Source: CAIWHR01 sp963846855
Lineage (GTDB): Bacteria > Pseudomonadota > Gammaproteobacteria > Burkholderiales > Casimicrobiaceae
Direction of reading: 5' to 3'
Length of the DNA: 64,000 nt
Assembly (NCBI GenBank): GCA_963846855.1
Contig: CAWJXK010000008.1
Span: 1,956,440-2,020,439, forward strand
In this document: positions 55,035 to 64,000 of the stretch, in pieces
How positions within the stretch are numbered: the stretch's first letter is position 1
Layout: the number at the start of each line of letters is the position of its first letter
The notes under the pieces: model-generated
What the model saw: the letters and a program-made list of their open reading frames with translations, nothing else
Database searches by the model: none
Told to the model about the DNA's origin: nothing
Program-made: the position numbers and the translations under genes

Positions 55035-56025
55035 GGGCTGGTCACTGCCGCTCGCGCAGGTATGCCGGCGCCGTCAATGGTCGGGTACTCGAGAAACCGC
55101 AGATGCAAGTATTGCTTTTCCGATGGACAGCGACCGTCGCCCGGGGCGACAGTGCGCCCCATGCCGTCCATGACGGGCGGCGCCCCTTTTGGTTTGTTGC
55201 AGTACGTTGGCCACGTCAGGCCGGAATGACGCCCCTTACGCGTCGCCCTTTGCCGAGCAATCGGCGCCGAATGCCGTCCTGCCTCTGAAAGCCGGCGGGC
55301 CCTTGCGGGCCTGAGGTTCAGTCGAAGTCGCGCTGCGGCCGTTCTGCGTCAACGCGGAAGTGTACTGTCGTGGCGCGACCGCCAATGGCCTTGCGCCGTG
55401 CAGTAGGAAGTCGCGGCATTGGGGCTGCCTGTGGGCATTCGTCCACGCGCGCAGCGGCGTCGATGGTGATAGGCGCAATCGACCGCCATTCGTGTGCCGC
55501 AGCTCCGTGCTGCGCCGACCCTTTGGCCGGCGCGCTGCGCCAACTCCCCCTGGCCCAGCGCGCGTCGTTACTAGCGGGCCACCGCTAGTGACGTACGCGC
55601 ACCCTGGCGCTCTGCCTGCGTTTGCGCGGCGTTTCTTCGCGTGACGCAGCGCTCAAAACCACGTGACGGCCTCCCGGCCACTCTCACGCCTCCCTCCGCC
55701 CGGCGCAACGCCGGTCGCCACCTGATCCGCCCCACGGATCGTCCCACGCGCCTGCTGCGGCGCCCCCCGAGTCCTGGGTTAAGGACTTTCGCGCGGGTTG
55801 TTCCCTTCAGGAACGCCGCGCGACGCCAAGTAAGCGCCGTGCGGCGCTGGCGAGCAGCAAAGCAACCGCACGCAACGGGATGTGGTGTCCCGTGCTCGCA
55901 GCTATCCACTGGAGTCGCTACGGCGCTCCAGGCGAGCAACAACACTTACCTGACTGGAGTTCACCACGGCAACAAGGAATGGCGCTCGGCGCCTCGTACA
56001 ACGCTCTGACGATAGGAAATGACGC
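55035..56025. other. 991-bp GC-rich gap without a convincing gene
   Basis: Open frames exist on both strands, but they are Arg/Ala/Pro-rich with no domain or start signal. The gap probably contains decayed island DNA and the promoter of the broken integrase. Confidence 0.5.
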
Positions 56026-56896
56026 ATGCGCGACCTGAACCACGACTTCAAGGAGCTCTGCCGGCACAACCGCGACGGCAGCTACGCCACCCAGGCCGAC
56101 CGGGCGCACATCCTCGACCTCGTCGCCAACCAGCTGCACGAGATGGGTGTGCGCGGGCTGCGGGCCCAAGGCTTCAAGCCGCGGCATGTAGCAGATGCTG
56201 GTCGCCCGCTGGCTCGGCGAGAAGCTCGCCTCGGGGACGATCAAGAACCGGATGAGCGAGCTCCGCTGGCTGGCGCAGAAGATCGGCAAGGACAACATCG
56301 TCGAGCGCACCAATGCCGCCTACGGCATCCCGGATCGGGTCTACGTCACCAACATCTCAAAGGCAAAGGCGCTTGGCAGGGAACAACTCGAAGCCATCCG
56401 CACCCCCTGTGCCCAGATGACGCTACGCTTGCAGGCTGGCTTCGGCCTGCGCCGGGAGGCCTCGATCAAGATCGTTCCGGGCTGGGCCGACCGGGGCGAC
56501 ACGCTGCTGCTCAAAGCCTCCTGGAACAAGGGCGGGCGGGAGATCCGGATTCCCATCCGCACCGCGGAGCAGCGGCAGCTCCTCAATGAGGCCAAGGTCC
56601 TCGCCAAGGGCGAGAGCCTGGTCGCACCGGGCTACGCCACCTACCGTGATTACCTGCAGCATTTCCGCTACGAGTGCGGGCGGGTCGGCATCCACGCCTT
56701 TCATGGGCACCGGCATTTGTACGCCCAGGAGCGCTACCGGGAACTGACCGGTTGGGCTTGCCCGGCGCGAGGGGGTCCGACGTCCAGGCAGCTCACGAAG
56801 CAACAGAAGGCAATCGATCGCGAGGCGCGCGAGATCATCAGCCACGAGATGGGCCACGGCCGCGAGCAGATCACCGCGGTCTATTTAGGTCGATAG
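56026..56896 (+). pseudogene. phage-type integrase (Integrase_1 family), one-base frameshift
   Basis: The first 55 codons (MRDLNHDFKELCRHNRDGSY up to FKPRHV) and a second frame beginning MLVARWLGEKLASGTIKNRM together make one integrase of about 290 residues. It has RLQAGFGLRREASIKI, HAFHGHRHLYAQERY and a late Tyr in ITAVYLGR. Removing the A at 56190 restores the frame (R-H-V-Q-M-L-V). The catalytic set appears intact, so this is either a recent mutation or a sequencing insertion. It is a second recombinase beside the active-looking one. Confidence 0.75.
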
Positions 56897-56931
56897 GGTC
56901 TCGCTCGCAACACACGCCACTGGACTCGTGC

Positions 56932-57258
56932 ATGAACACGCTCGATCTACAAGCTGCTGCCGCCTTCCTGCACATCCATCCGGTGACGCTGCAGGAGAAG
57001 GCCCGCGCCGGGGAGATCCCGGGCGCGAAGATCGGCAAGTGCTGGGTATTCGTCGACGTTGACCTCGTCGAACACATCCGGTCACAATATCCGCGGCGTG
57101 TGTTGCAGAGTGAACGCAAGGAGTTGGAACCATGTCACTCTACAAACGCAATGACTCGCCGCATTGGTGGGTCAAGATCAGCCACGGCGGAAGAACAATA
57201 CAGCGCAGCACTGGGACTGACGACAAATCGCAAGCCCAGGAGTACCACGACAAGCTGA
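56932..57258 (+). CDS. excisionase-like helix-turn-helix protein
   Basis: A 108-residue protein whose first 60 residues form a MerR/excisionase-type DNA-binding domain (MNTLDLQAAAAFLHIHPVTL, then EIPGAKIGKCWVFVDVDLVE). Its last 42 codons overlap the integrase gene in another frame. The overlap is unusually long at 127 bp, so the functional part is probably the N-terminus. It is the likely directionality factor for the adjacent integrase. Confidence 0.7.
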   Translation: MNTLDLQAAAAFLHIHPVTLQEKARAGEIPGAKIGKCWVFVDVDLVEHIRSQYPRRVLQSERKELEPCHSTNAMTRRIGGSRSATAEEQYSAALGLTTNRKPRSTTTS

Positions 57259-58184
57259 AAGTATCGCTGTGGGAGCAGCAACGGCTCGGCATCAAGCCGC
57301 GCCGCGCATGGAAGGAAGCGGTCGTTCGCTGGCTGGCGGAAACCTCGGAGAAGGCCACGCACCAGGAAGACGTCAAGAAGCTTCGCTGGCTGGATCCGTT
57401 CCTGGGAAACTTGATGCTCGACGATATTACCCTCGATGTGATCGACGGCATCAAGGCCGAGAAGCTGAAGACGGCTGGCAAGGCGACCGTGAATCGCTAT
57501 CTGGCGCTGGTCCGGGCCGTCCTGCTTCGTTCACGAGACGAGTGGGAATGGCTCGACAAGGTACCGAAGGTGAAGCTGTTCAAGGAGGGGCCGGGGCGGG
57601 AACGCGCGATCACGGCGGAAGAGGCAGAGAAGCTGCTCGGCGAGTTGCCGGAACATCAGCGCGACGTCGTCGTATTTGCGCTAGCGACGGGACTGCGGCA
57701 GTCCAACGTGCTCGGGCTGGAGTGGTCACGCGTTGACCTGCAGGCGGGTCATGCCTGGATTGACGCGGGTCAATCGAAGAATGGCAAGCCGATTGCCGTG
57801 CCGCTGAACGCGACCGCGCTGGAAGTCTTGGGACGGCAACTCGGCAAACACCGCGTTCGGGTGTTTACCTACGCCGGGAAGCCGTTGGCAACGGCCAACA
57901 CGCGGGCCTGGAGAAAAGCCTTGAAGCGTGCCGGCATCGAAAATTTCCGCTGGCACGATACAAGGCACACTTGGGCCACGTGGCATCGGCAATCTGGAAC
58001 ACCGACGCACGAGCTGCAGCGCCTTGGTGGCTGGCGTTCTTCGACGATGGTCGAACGATATGCGCATCTCGCGCCAGACCATCTTGCGAAGGCAGCCAAC
58101 AGGCTCGATTCGCTGTTCGGTGGTTACGTTTCAGCTACGTCAGAAACGGAAAAGGGATCAGCAGAAAACGCCAATCCCCTGTAA
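57132..58184 (+). CDS. int: tyrosine recombinase/integrase of the tRNA-Asn element
   Basis: A 350-residue phage-type integrase. The arm-binding-like N-terminus (PHWWVKISHGGRTIQRSTG) is followed by a core-binding domain and a catalytic domain. The catalytic domain has Arg in ATGLRQSNVLGLEW, His-x-x-Arg in WHDTRHTWATW, GGWRSS and the nucleophile Tyr in MVERYAHLAP. The stop lies 4 bp from the 3' end of tRNA-Asn, convergent with it, as expected for an integrase that uses that tRNA as attB. Intact. Confidence 0.95.
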   Translation: MSLYKRNDSPHWWVKISHGGRTIQRSTGTDDKSQAQEYHDKLKVSLWEQQRLGIKPRRAWKEAVVRWLAETSEKATHQEDVKKLRWLDPFLGNLMLDDITLDVIDGIKAEKLKTAGKATVNRYLALVRAVLLRSRDEWEWLDKVPKVKLFKEGPGRERAITAEEAEKLLGELPEHQRDVVVFALATGLRQSNVLGLEWSRVDLQAGHAWIDAGQSKNGKPIAVPLNATALEVLGRQLGKHRVRVFTYAGKPLATANTRAWRKALKRAGIENFRWHDTRHTWATWHRQSGTPTHELQRLGGWRSSTMVERYAHLAPDHLAKAANRLDSLFGGYVSATSETEKGSAENANPL

Positions 58185-58188
58185 TGAT

Positions 58189-58264
58189 TGGCTCCCCGAC
58201 CAGGGCTCGAACCTGGGACCTGCGGATTAACAGTCCGTCGCTCTACCAACTGAGCTATCGGGGA
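58189..58264 (-). tRNA. tRNA-Asn (anticodon GTT)
   Basis: A 76-base cloverleaf with CCA encoded. The acceptor TCCCCGA pairs with TCGGGGA. The D-arm is AGCTCAGTTGGTAGAGC, the anticodon loop CTGTTAA, and the T-arm CCAGG-TTCGAGC-CCTGG. It is the only complete tRNA in the window and the attachment site for the element to its left. Confidence 0.97.
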
Positions 58265-58497
58265 ACGAGGCCGCTCGAAAATCGGCAGCCAAGCCTGCCA
58301 TTTTACATTTTTGGCGCTCCCCGGGTCAACGCGACGGCCGGCCGCGCGCGCCTGAGGCAATCCCTTTCGCCGCACAGCGGCAGTGAAGGCGTGTCGCGGC
58401 GCGCCCGACGGGCTCCGGTTCCTCGAATCGGGCTCCGACGCCCCACCAGACCTCAGGCCCGCTTATTGCTTACGGTGATTACGATTCGGACTCCAAC

Positions 58498-59637
58498 GTG
58501 CAAATCTCCACCTTTTCGCATCGCCGCGAGGGCGGTTGGACGGCCCCGCTCCCTACGGAGCAGGACTCCGCGGGAACGCTCGTCCTCGCCTTCGGCGCGC
58601 CCGACTACATCGACAATCCCACCGCGCTCGCCGAGCTCGCGGCGGCATTTCCGTCGAGCCGCATCGTCGGCTGCTCGAGCGCGGGCGAGATCCACGATCG
58701 TCTCGTTGCAGACGACACGCTGGTCGTCGCGATCGCCCGGTTCGAACGCACGACGCTCGCCGTCGCGAACAGCGCGGTTTCGGCGATGGGCGATTCGCTG
58801 GCCGCCGGTATCCGGCTGGGCACGCAGCTCGCATCCGGATCTCCGCAACTCGTGCTGGTGTTCTCCGACGGGCTGGCGGTCAACGGTTCGGAGCTCGTGA
58901 AGGGACTTTCGGGCGCGCTTCCAAGAGGAACGATGATCTGCGGGGGGTTGGCCGCCGACGGCGACCGGTTCGAGCGGACGTGGGTGTTGGTCGACGGGCA
59001 GGCGCAGAGCGGTTACGTGAGCGCGGTGGCGCTTTCCGGTCCGCTGGTCATTGGTGCGGGCTCGCAGGGCGGATGGGACACGTTCGGGCCGGAGCGGAAG
59101 ATCACGCGTTCTCTTGGCAACGTTCTGTTCGAGCTCGACGGCAAGCCCGCGCTGGCGCTGTACAAGGACTATCTCGGCGAACTCGCGTCCGGATTGCCGG
59201 CGAGCGCGCTGCGCTTTCCGCTTTCGGTGCGCGACGGCCCCGAGTCCGATACGTCGGTCGTGCGCACGATCCTCTCCGTCGACGAGGAAACGCAGTCGCT
59301 GACCTTCGCCGGAGACATTCCCGACGGCGGTCGAGCGCGGCTGATGCGCGCGAACAATGACCGCCTCATCGTCGGCGCCATGCGCGCCGCCGTCGACGCC
59401 GCGGCGGGCTTAGACGACCGGCCCGCGCTCGCGATCGCGATCAGCTGCGTTGGCCGCCGCCTCGTGCTGGGCGCGCGCACCGAGGAGGAGACCGAAGCGG
59501 CGCTGGAGGCGCTGCCGCCGGGCTCGCGCCAGATCGGCTTCTATTCGTACGGCGAGATTTCCTCCGGCGGATTCGCCCAATGCGAAGTCCACAACCAGAC
59601 CATGACCCTGACCGCCCTCCGTGAAATCCCTGCATAA
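58498..59637 (+). CDS. FIST domain sensor protein
   Basis: A 379-residue protein with FIST N (about 25-220) and FIST C (about 225-360) domains. Hallmarks are RIVGCSSAGEIHD, VLVFSDGLAVNGSEL, TMICGGLAADGDRF, ARLMRANNDRLIVGA and QIGFYSYGEISSGG. FIST proteins are small-ligand sensors that pair with signalling enzymes. The gene starts with GTG and overlaps the GGDEF/EAL gene by 17 bp, so it probably controls c-di-GMP turnover by that partner. Confidence 0.9.
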   Translation: MQISTFSHRREGGWTAPLPTEQDSAGTLVLAFGAPDYIDNPTALAELAAAFPSSRIVGCSSAGEIHDRLVADDTLVVAIARFERTTLAVANSAVSAMGDSLAAGIRLGTQLASGSPQLVLVFSDGLAVNGSELVKGLSGALPRGTMICGGLAADGDRFERTWVLVDGQAQSGYVSAVALSGPLVIGAGSQGGWDTFGPERKITRSLGNVLFELDGKPALALYKDYLGELASGLPASALRFPLSVRDGPESDTSVVRTILSVDEETQSLTFAGDIPDGGRARLMRANNDRLIVGAMRAAVDAAAGLDDRPALAIAISCVGRRLVLGARTEEETEAALEALPPGSRQIGFYSYGEISSGGFAQCEVHNQTMTLTALREIPA

Positions 59638-61582
59638 CCTGTTGCGTCGCCAGCTTCACCGACTGGGCCTTGCGCCGGGCCGCACGCCGGAGCCGCCGGT
59701 GTGGGACGAGTTCCTGCACCGCGTGAGCCAGACCTACGGCGACGCCGACCAGGAGCGCTATCTGCTCGAGCGCTCGCAGGATCTCGCGTCGCGCGAAATG
59801 ACGGGCCTCTACGAATCGCTGCAGCGCGAGCACGACACGCTGGAGGCGCGTGTGCGCGAGCGCACCGCGGCGCTGGCCGAGAGCGAGGCGCGCTTTCGCA
59901 GCTTCACGTCGCTCGGCTCCGACTGGTACTGGGAGCAGGACGAACAGTTCCGCTTCACCTCGATCAGCGGAAACCTCGAAAACGTCGCGGGGTACAGCGG
60001 CAACGAGCATATCGGACTCGCCCGCTGGCAGCTTCCCGGCATGGATCCGCCGGAAGGCGGATGGGACGCGCACCGGGCGCGCCTCGAGGCGCAAGAGACG
60101 TTCTACGACGTGGTCTTCCGCCGCAAGAACCGCGACGAGGGATACAGCTATTCGGCGATCAGCGGCGAGCCCGTCTTCGCCGCGGACGGGCGCTTCATCG
60201 GCTATCGCGGCATCGGCCGCGACGTGACCAAGCAGAAGCTGACCGAGGAGAGCAACAACCGGCTCGCGCATTACGATACGCTGACGGGCCTCTACAATCG
60301 CGCGGCGTTCTTCGAGCGGCTCAATCACGCGCTGTCGCTCGCGCGGCGCCACGGCTGCGTCCTCGCCGTGCTGTTCATCGACCTCGACCGCTTCAAGGAC
60401 GTCAACGACGCGTTCGGGCACGTGACCGGCGACGAAGTCCTGAAGCTGATGGCGGAGCGCCTGGGCGATACCATCCGCGTCTCCGACACGGCGGCGCGGA
60501 TCGGCGGCGACGAGTTCATCGTGCTCGCCGAAAACGTCATCCGCGAGTCAGACGTCGGCGACTTCGCGCAGCGTCTGGTTGACGCGCTCGCCGAACCCTT
60601 CCCGCTGCACGGCCAGGAATGCCGCCTGTCGGCGAGCGTCGGCATCGCGATGTTCCCGCACGACGGCGTCGACGCCGCCACGCTCCTCAAGAAGGCCGAC
60701 ATCGCGATGTACCGCGCCAAGGATGCCGGGCGCAACAGTCACGCGTTCTTTTCCGAACTGGACACGCCCCCCGCCGAGGACCGCATCGTCATGGGGGCAG
60801 GCATCCGGCGCGCACTCGACACCGATCAGCTGCTGCTGCATTACCAGCCGAAGGTGTCGGTGCGCACCGGAGCCATTACGGGTGTCGAGGCGCTCGTTCG
60901 CTGGCAGCATCCCGAGCGCGGCCTGCTGCTGCCGGAATCGTTCATTCCGCTCGCCGAGGATTCCGGCCTCATTCGCCACATCGGTCGCTGGGTGCTGAAC
61001 GAGGCGTGCCAGCAGGCCGTCAAATGGGCGGCCGAGCTGCCACAGCCGATCCGCGTCGCGGTCAACCTGTCGGCGCGCGAATTCAGCGACGAGCGGCTCG
61101 TCGTCGAGATCGCCCATGCGCTCGCGCGCACCGAGCTTCCCCCCGGCCTGCTCGAGCTCGAGATCACCGAGAGCATGATGATGGAGAATCCCGAGCGCGC
61201 CGCGCAGACGCTGCACGAGATCAAGGAAATGGGCGTCCACGTGGCGATCGACGACTTCGGCACCGGCTACTCGTCGCTGGCACGCCTCAAGAAATTCCCG
61301 ATCGAGAGCGTGAAGATCGACCACTCGTTCATTCGCGACATCGCCATCGATTCAGACGACGCTGCCATCGTCGCCGCCGTCATCGCCATGGCGCACGGGC
61401 TGCGGCTCAGAGTCGTGGCCGAGGGCGTCGAGACGGCCGACCAGCTGCGCTTCCTGCGCGAGCGCAACTGCGACGAGATCCAGGGATTCTATTTCGCGAG
61501 GCCGTCGTCGGCGGTCGACATCATCGCCTTCGCGGAGCGCTTCGGTCCCACGCGGCTCGGCGTCGTTGCCGGCGCCGCCTGA
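59621..61582 (+). CDS. PAS-GGDEF-EAL c-di-GMP signalling protein
   Basis: A 653-residue protein. A coiled coil spans about 55-95 (a run rich in Glu, Arg and Leu), PAS about 85-205 and GGDEF about 215-375, with intact ARIGGDEFIVLAE. The EAL domain spans about 390-640 and is also intact (GVEALVRWQ, ITESMMMENPERA, IDDFGTGYSSL, VKIDHSFIRD). Both synthesis and breakdown of c-di-GMP are possible. The upstream FIST protein probably sets the balance. It starts with GTG inside the FIST gene. Confidence 0.92.
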   Translation: MKSLHNLLRRQLHRLGLAPGRTPEPPVWDEFLHRVSQTYGDADQERYLLERSQDLASREMTGLYESLQREHDTLEARVRERTAALAESEARFRSFTSLGSDWYWEQDEQFRFTSISGNLENVAGYSGNEHIGLARWQLPGMDPPEGGWDAHRARLEAQETFYDVVFRRKNRDEGYSYSAISGEPVFAADGRFIGYRGIGRDVTKQKLTEESNNRLAHYDTLTGLYNRAAFFERLNHALSLARRHGCVLAVLFIDLDRFKDVNDAFGHVTGDEVLKLMAERLGDTIRVSDTAARIGGDEFIVLAENVIRESDVGDFAQRLVDALAEPFPLHGQECRLSASVGIAMFPHDGVDAATLLKKADIAMYRAKDAGRNSHAFFSELDTPPAEDRIVMGAGIRRALDTDQLLLHYQPKVSVRTGAITGVEALVRWQHPERGLLLPESFIPLAEDSGLIRHIGRWVLNEACQQAVKWAAELPQPIRVAVNLSAREFSDERLVVEIAHALARTELPPGLLELEITESMMMENPERAAQTLHEIKEMGVHVAIDDFGTGYSSLARLKKFPIESVKIDHSFIRDIAIDSDDAAIVAAVIAMAHGLRLRVVAEGVETADQLRFLRERNCDEIQGFYFARPSSAVDIIAFAERFGPTRLGVVAGAA

Positions 61583-61624
61583 GGATCGCAGGCGCGCGTC
61601 GCATCCGCCGACACGCGGCTGCAG

Positions 61625-62200
61625 TCAGTTCCGGAAGCCGCGCAGGTGCGGCGCCGCGAGCTTCATGTAGTGGACCATCGACCACAGCGTCAGCGCCGCG
61701 GCGGCCCACAGCGCGACAGTTCCCAGGATCGGCGTCGATACGAGGGAATCAGCGGCTCGTTGAGCAGCAGCGCGACGATCGCGGTCATCTGCGCCCCGGT
61801 CTTCACCTTGCCGACGAACGCGACGGCGACGCTGTTTCGCTGGCCGAGCTCCGCCATCCACTCGCGCAGCGCCGAAATCGCGATCTCGCGGCCGATGATG
61901 ATGATGGCAAGGAACGTCTCCGCGCGATCGAGCTGGACGAGCACGATCAGCGCGGCCGCCACCATCAGCTTGTCGGCGACGGGATCGAGGAAAGCGCCGA
62001 ACGCGGTCGTGACGCCCATCCTGCGCGCGAGCTAGCCGTCGAGCCAGTCGGTGATGGCGGCGATCAGGAAGATCGACGTCGGACGTCCAGTTCTTCGCGA
62101 CCGGCGACAGCCACGCGTCGGGCAGGTAGAAGATTCCGACGAACACCGGAATCAGCACGATCCGCAGCCAGGTCAGCAGGATGGGGAGGTTGACGGGCAT
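61625..62200 (-). pseudogene. pgsA: CDP-diacylglycerol-glycerol-3-phosphate 3-phosphatidyltransferase, broken
   Basis: The start MPVNLPILLTWLRIVLIPVF is normal for this membrane enzyme of phosphatidylglycerol synthesis. The frame slips near 62090, then reads IFLIAAITDWLDG, a TAG stop at 62032-62034, and LARRMGVTTAFGAFLDPVAD. The TAG is where the CDP-alcohol motif normally has an aromatic residue. The frame slips again near 61750 before VSTPILGTVALW and the normal end. Since the enzyme is essential in most bacteria, sequence error is more likely than loss. Confidence 0.75.
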
Positions 62201-62285
62201 CGGTCACACCGCGGCGCGTCGACGGATCGCGCGTGGCGCCATGATTTTACCGCGCCTGAAGGGTGACGGCGGGCAGCGGCGGCCG

Positions 62286-64000
62286 TCAATGCAGGTCGCC
62301 GAATATGCGCTCGGCGAGGGCGCGGCTGATTCCCGGCACCCGGGCAAGGTCGTCGACGCTCGCGGCCTGCACACCCTTGAGCCCGCCGAAGTGCGCGAGC
62401 AGCGCCTGGCGCTTCCTCGCGCCGACGCCGTCGATGTCCTGCAGCGACGACGTCGTGCGCGCCTTCGCGCGACGCGCGCGGTGGCCCTGGATCGCGAACC
62501 GGTGCGCCTCGTCGCGAATCTGCTGCAGCAAATGCAGGCCCGGATGATCGGGCGGGAGATTCAGCACCTTGGCACGATCCGGAAACACGATGTCCTCTTC
62601 GCCCGCCTTGCGCTCGGGACCCTTGGCGATGCCGATGAGGCGGGTGTCGTGCAGCCCCTGCTCGGCGAGCACCTCGCAGGCGATGGCCACCTGCCCCTTG
62701 CCGCCGTCGATGACGAGGAGATCCGGCGCCGGAAATTCACCGGCAACGATGCGGGCGCAGCGGCGCGTCAACGCCTCGCGCATCGCGGCGTAGTCGTCGC
62801 CGCCGACGGTGGGCGCGACGTTGAAGCGCCGGTATTCGCCGGTCTTCATCGCGAGCCCGTCGAAGATCACGCACGACGCCACCGCCCGCTCGCCCATCGT
62901 GTGCGAAACGTCGAAGCATTCGATGCGCTGCGCCGAGGGCGGGAGGCCGAGCGCCTCCTGCAGCGCGGCGAGCCGGTCCTCCTGCGTCGCCTTGCGGGCG
63001 AGCTTCTGCTGGATCGCGAACGCGGCATTCTGCCGCGCCATCGTGAGCCACACCCGCCGCTCGCCGCCCGGATTGTCGGTGATCTGCACGCGCTGGCCGG
63101 CCTGCGCCGAGAGGACCTCGGCCAGCGCGGCGTGATCGCCGCCATCGGAGACGATGATCGTCGGTGGCACCGGCCGCTCGACATAGTGTTGCTCGAGAAA
63201 CGCTTCGACCACCTCGGCGGGCGCGCCGGCGTCGGCATGCTGCGGAAAATACGTGCGGTCGCCAACGTGCCGGCCGCCGCGGATCATGACGACGTTGACG
63301 GCAACCTGCCCCGATTCCGATTCGGCGGCCACGACGTCGATGTCGCCGGCGGTCGCGCTTTCCACGAACTGGCGCGACTGCAGCTGCGTGAGGCGGGTGA
63401 TCTTGTCGCGCAGCCTGGCGGCGCGCTCGAAGGCGAGAGCCGTGCTCGCCTCCGCCATCTGCGCCTGCAGCTGTGCCAGCACCTCGCCGGTCTTGCCCTG
63501 CAGGAACAGGACGGCGCTCTGCACGTCCTCGCGATAATCCGCTTCGCTGACGAGGCCGACGCACGGCGCGCGTGCAGCGCTGGATCTGGTGCAGCAGGCA
63601 CGGCCGCGAGCGGTTGGCGAACACCGTGTTCTCGCACGTGCGCAGCTGGAAGACCTTCTGCAGCAGCGCCATGCCCTCGCGCACCGCGCCGGCGCTCGGG
63701 AACGGCCCGAAGTAGCGGTGCTGCCGATCGAGCGGCCGCGGTGGAACCGGAGCTGCGGAAACGTGTCGCCGGTGAGCGCAGACGTAGGGATAGCTCTTGT
63801 CGTCGCGGAACAGGATGTTGTAGCGCGGCTCGTCGGCCTTGATGAGATTGTTCTCGAGCAGCAGCGCCTCGCCTTCGGAGCGCGTGACCGTCGTCTCGAC
63901 GCTCGCCACCTGCGCGACATCAGCTGCGATGCGCGTCTCGTGCGCGCTCTTCTGGAAGTAGCTCGACGACGCGCTTGCTTGAGGTCGCGCGCCTTGCCGA
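62286..64000 (-). pseudogene. uvrC: excinuclease ABC subunit C, partial, four frameshifts
   Basis: UvrC makes both cuts in nucleotide excision repair. The 3' two thirds, from CVGLVSEADYREDV to ALAERIFGDLH, are open. They contain the UVR motif region, the RNase H-like nuclease domain (FDVSHTMGERAVAS, LVIDGGKGQ) and the terminal helix-hairpin-helix. In the 5' part the frame alternates at about 63970, 63783, 63735 and 63565. The coding sense continues throughout (SYFQKSAHETRIAADVAQVA; YNILFRDDKSYPYVC; LTGDTFPQLRFHRG; HRYFGPFPSAGAVR). The GIY-YIG start is outside the window. pgsA follows 85 bp downstream in the usual order. Confidence 0.8.

Larger units (their letters stand above)
45310..58233. 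mobile_element. integrated element at tRNA-Asn, 12.9 kb
   Basis: The element is bounded by identical 45-bp tRNA-Asn repeats and has a tyrosine integrase and excisionase-like gene at the tRNA end, the classic layout of a tRNA-borne genomic island. The cargo is a lipocalin-like protein, a cyclase/TPR protein, a DUF1254 lipoprotein, two insertion sequences and three MITEs. No conjugation or replication genes were seen, so it would depend on helpers or is a reduced remnant. Confidence 0.75.

Noticed and set aside
55571..55945. A 124-codon minus-strand frame in the gap right of MITE copy 3
   Set aside because: Arg/Ala-rich with no domain or start signal, and equally long frames occur on the other strand.
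62032..62034. TAG in pgsA as a possible recoded codon (pyrrolysine or suppression)
   Set aside because: Two frameshifts lie in the same short gene and no recoding signal or genes are seen. Error or decay is simpler.
63565..63970. Programmed frameshifting in uvrC
   Set aside because: Four alternating slips without slippery sites or a stimulatory structure are not a known mechanism for this gene.

Overview
The window is GC-rich DNA of a Gram-negative proteobacterium, most likely a betaproteobacterium of the Burkholderiales type. The evidence is a TRAP uptake system, a PcaR-type IclR regulator, PqiABC and TamAB envelope machinery, a uvrC-pgsA pair and very high GC at third codon positions. This placement is inferred from gene content and style only.

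Left arm (1-22 kb), ordinary chromosome. A long minus-strand catabolic operon runs from 12.8 kb to the left window edge: acylating aldehyde dehydrogenase, citryl-CoA-lyase-like protein, TPP enzyme, sugar-isomerase-like protein, TRAP transporter (DctP, DctQ, DctM), an oxidoreductase C-terminal fragment, a shikimate/quinate dehydrogenase-like protein, type I 3-dehydroquinate dehydratase, an HPPD-like VOC protein, a probable 3-dehydroshikimate dehydratase and a Gfo/Idh/MocA oxidoreductase. Several genes overlap by ATGA. A divergent IclR regulator and a perfect 9+3+9 palindrome lie upstream. The operon reads as uptake and breakdown of a quinate/shikimate-like hydroaromatic acid towards protocatechuate, joined to a TPP/acyl-CoA module of unknown substrate. 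After it come a frameshifted membrane glycosyltransferase-like gene, a DUF4239 protein, a patatin lipoprotein and a split pqiA-pqiA-pqiB-pqiC operon.

Middle (22-58.2 kb), an accretion array at tRNA-Asn. The only intact tRNA gene (58189-58264) has its 3' end facing left. Four same-orientation copies of its 3' end lie at 22133, 28452, 36563 and 45310, and they are more degraded the further they are from the tRNA. They divide the region into four segments: (1) tamA-tamB; (2) a nucleotide-cyclase/STAND/TPR protein, a divergent pyrophosphatase, a large membrane patatin with a peptidoglycan-binding-like N-terminus, and a rhodanese; (3) a quinone oxidoreductase, a PAS histidine kinase with response regulator, and a PAS/GAF protein with degenerate GGDEF plus EAL; (4) a lipocalin-like protein, a cyclase/TPR protein, an IS1182-type and an IS91-type insertion sequence, three MITE copies, a DUF1254 lipoprotein, a frameshifted integrase, and an excisionase-like plus tyrosine integrase pair ending 4 bp from the tRNA.

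Right arm (58.3-64 kb), chromosome again: a FIST sensor overlapping a GGDEF/EAL protein, then pgsA and uvrC. Both of these carry several frameshifts (pgsA also a stop), which looks more like local sequence error than biology.

The most notable findings are the graded series of tRNA-Asn fragments, the cyclase/pyrophosphatase/membrane-patatin cargo, the split QuiC-like pair in the catabolic operon, and the MITE family with 18-bp ends.
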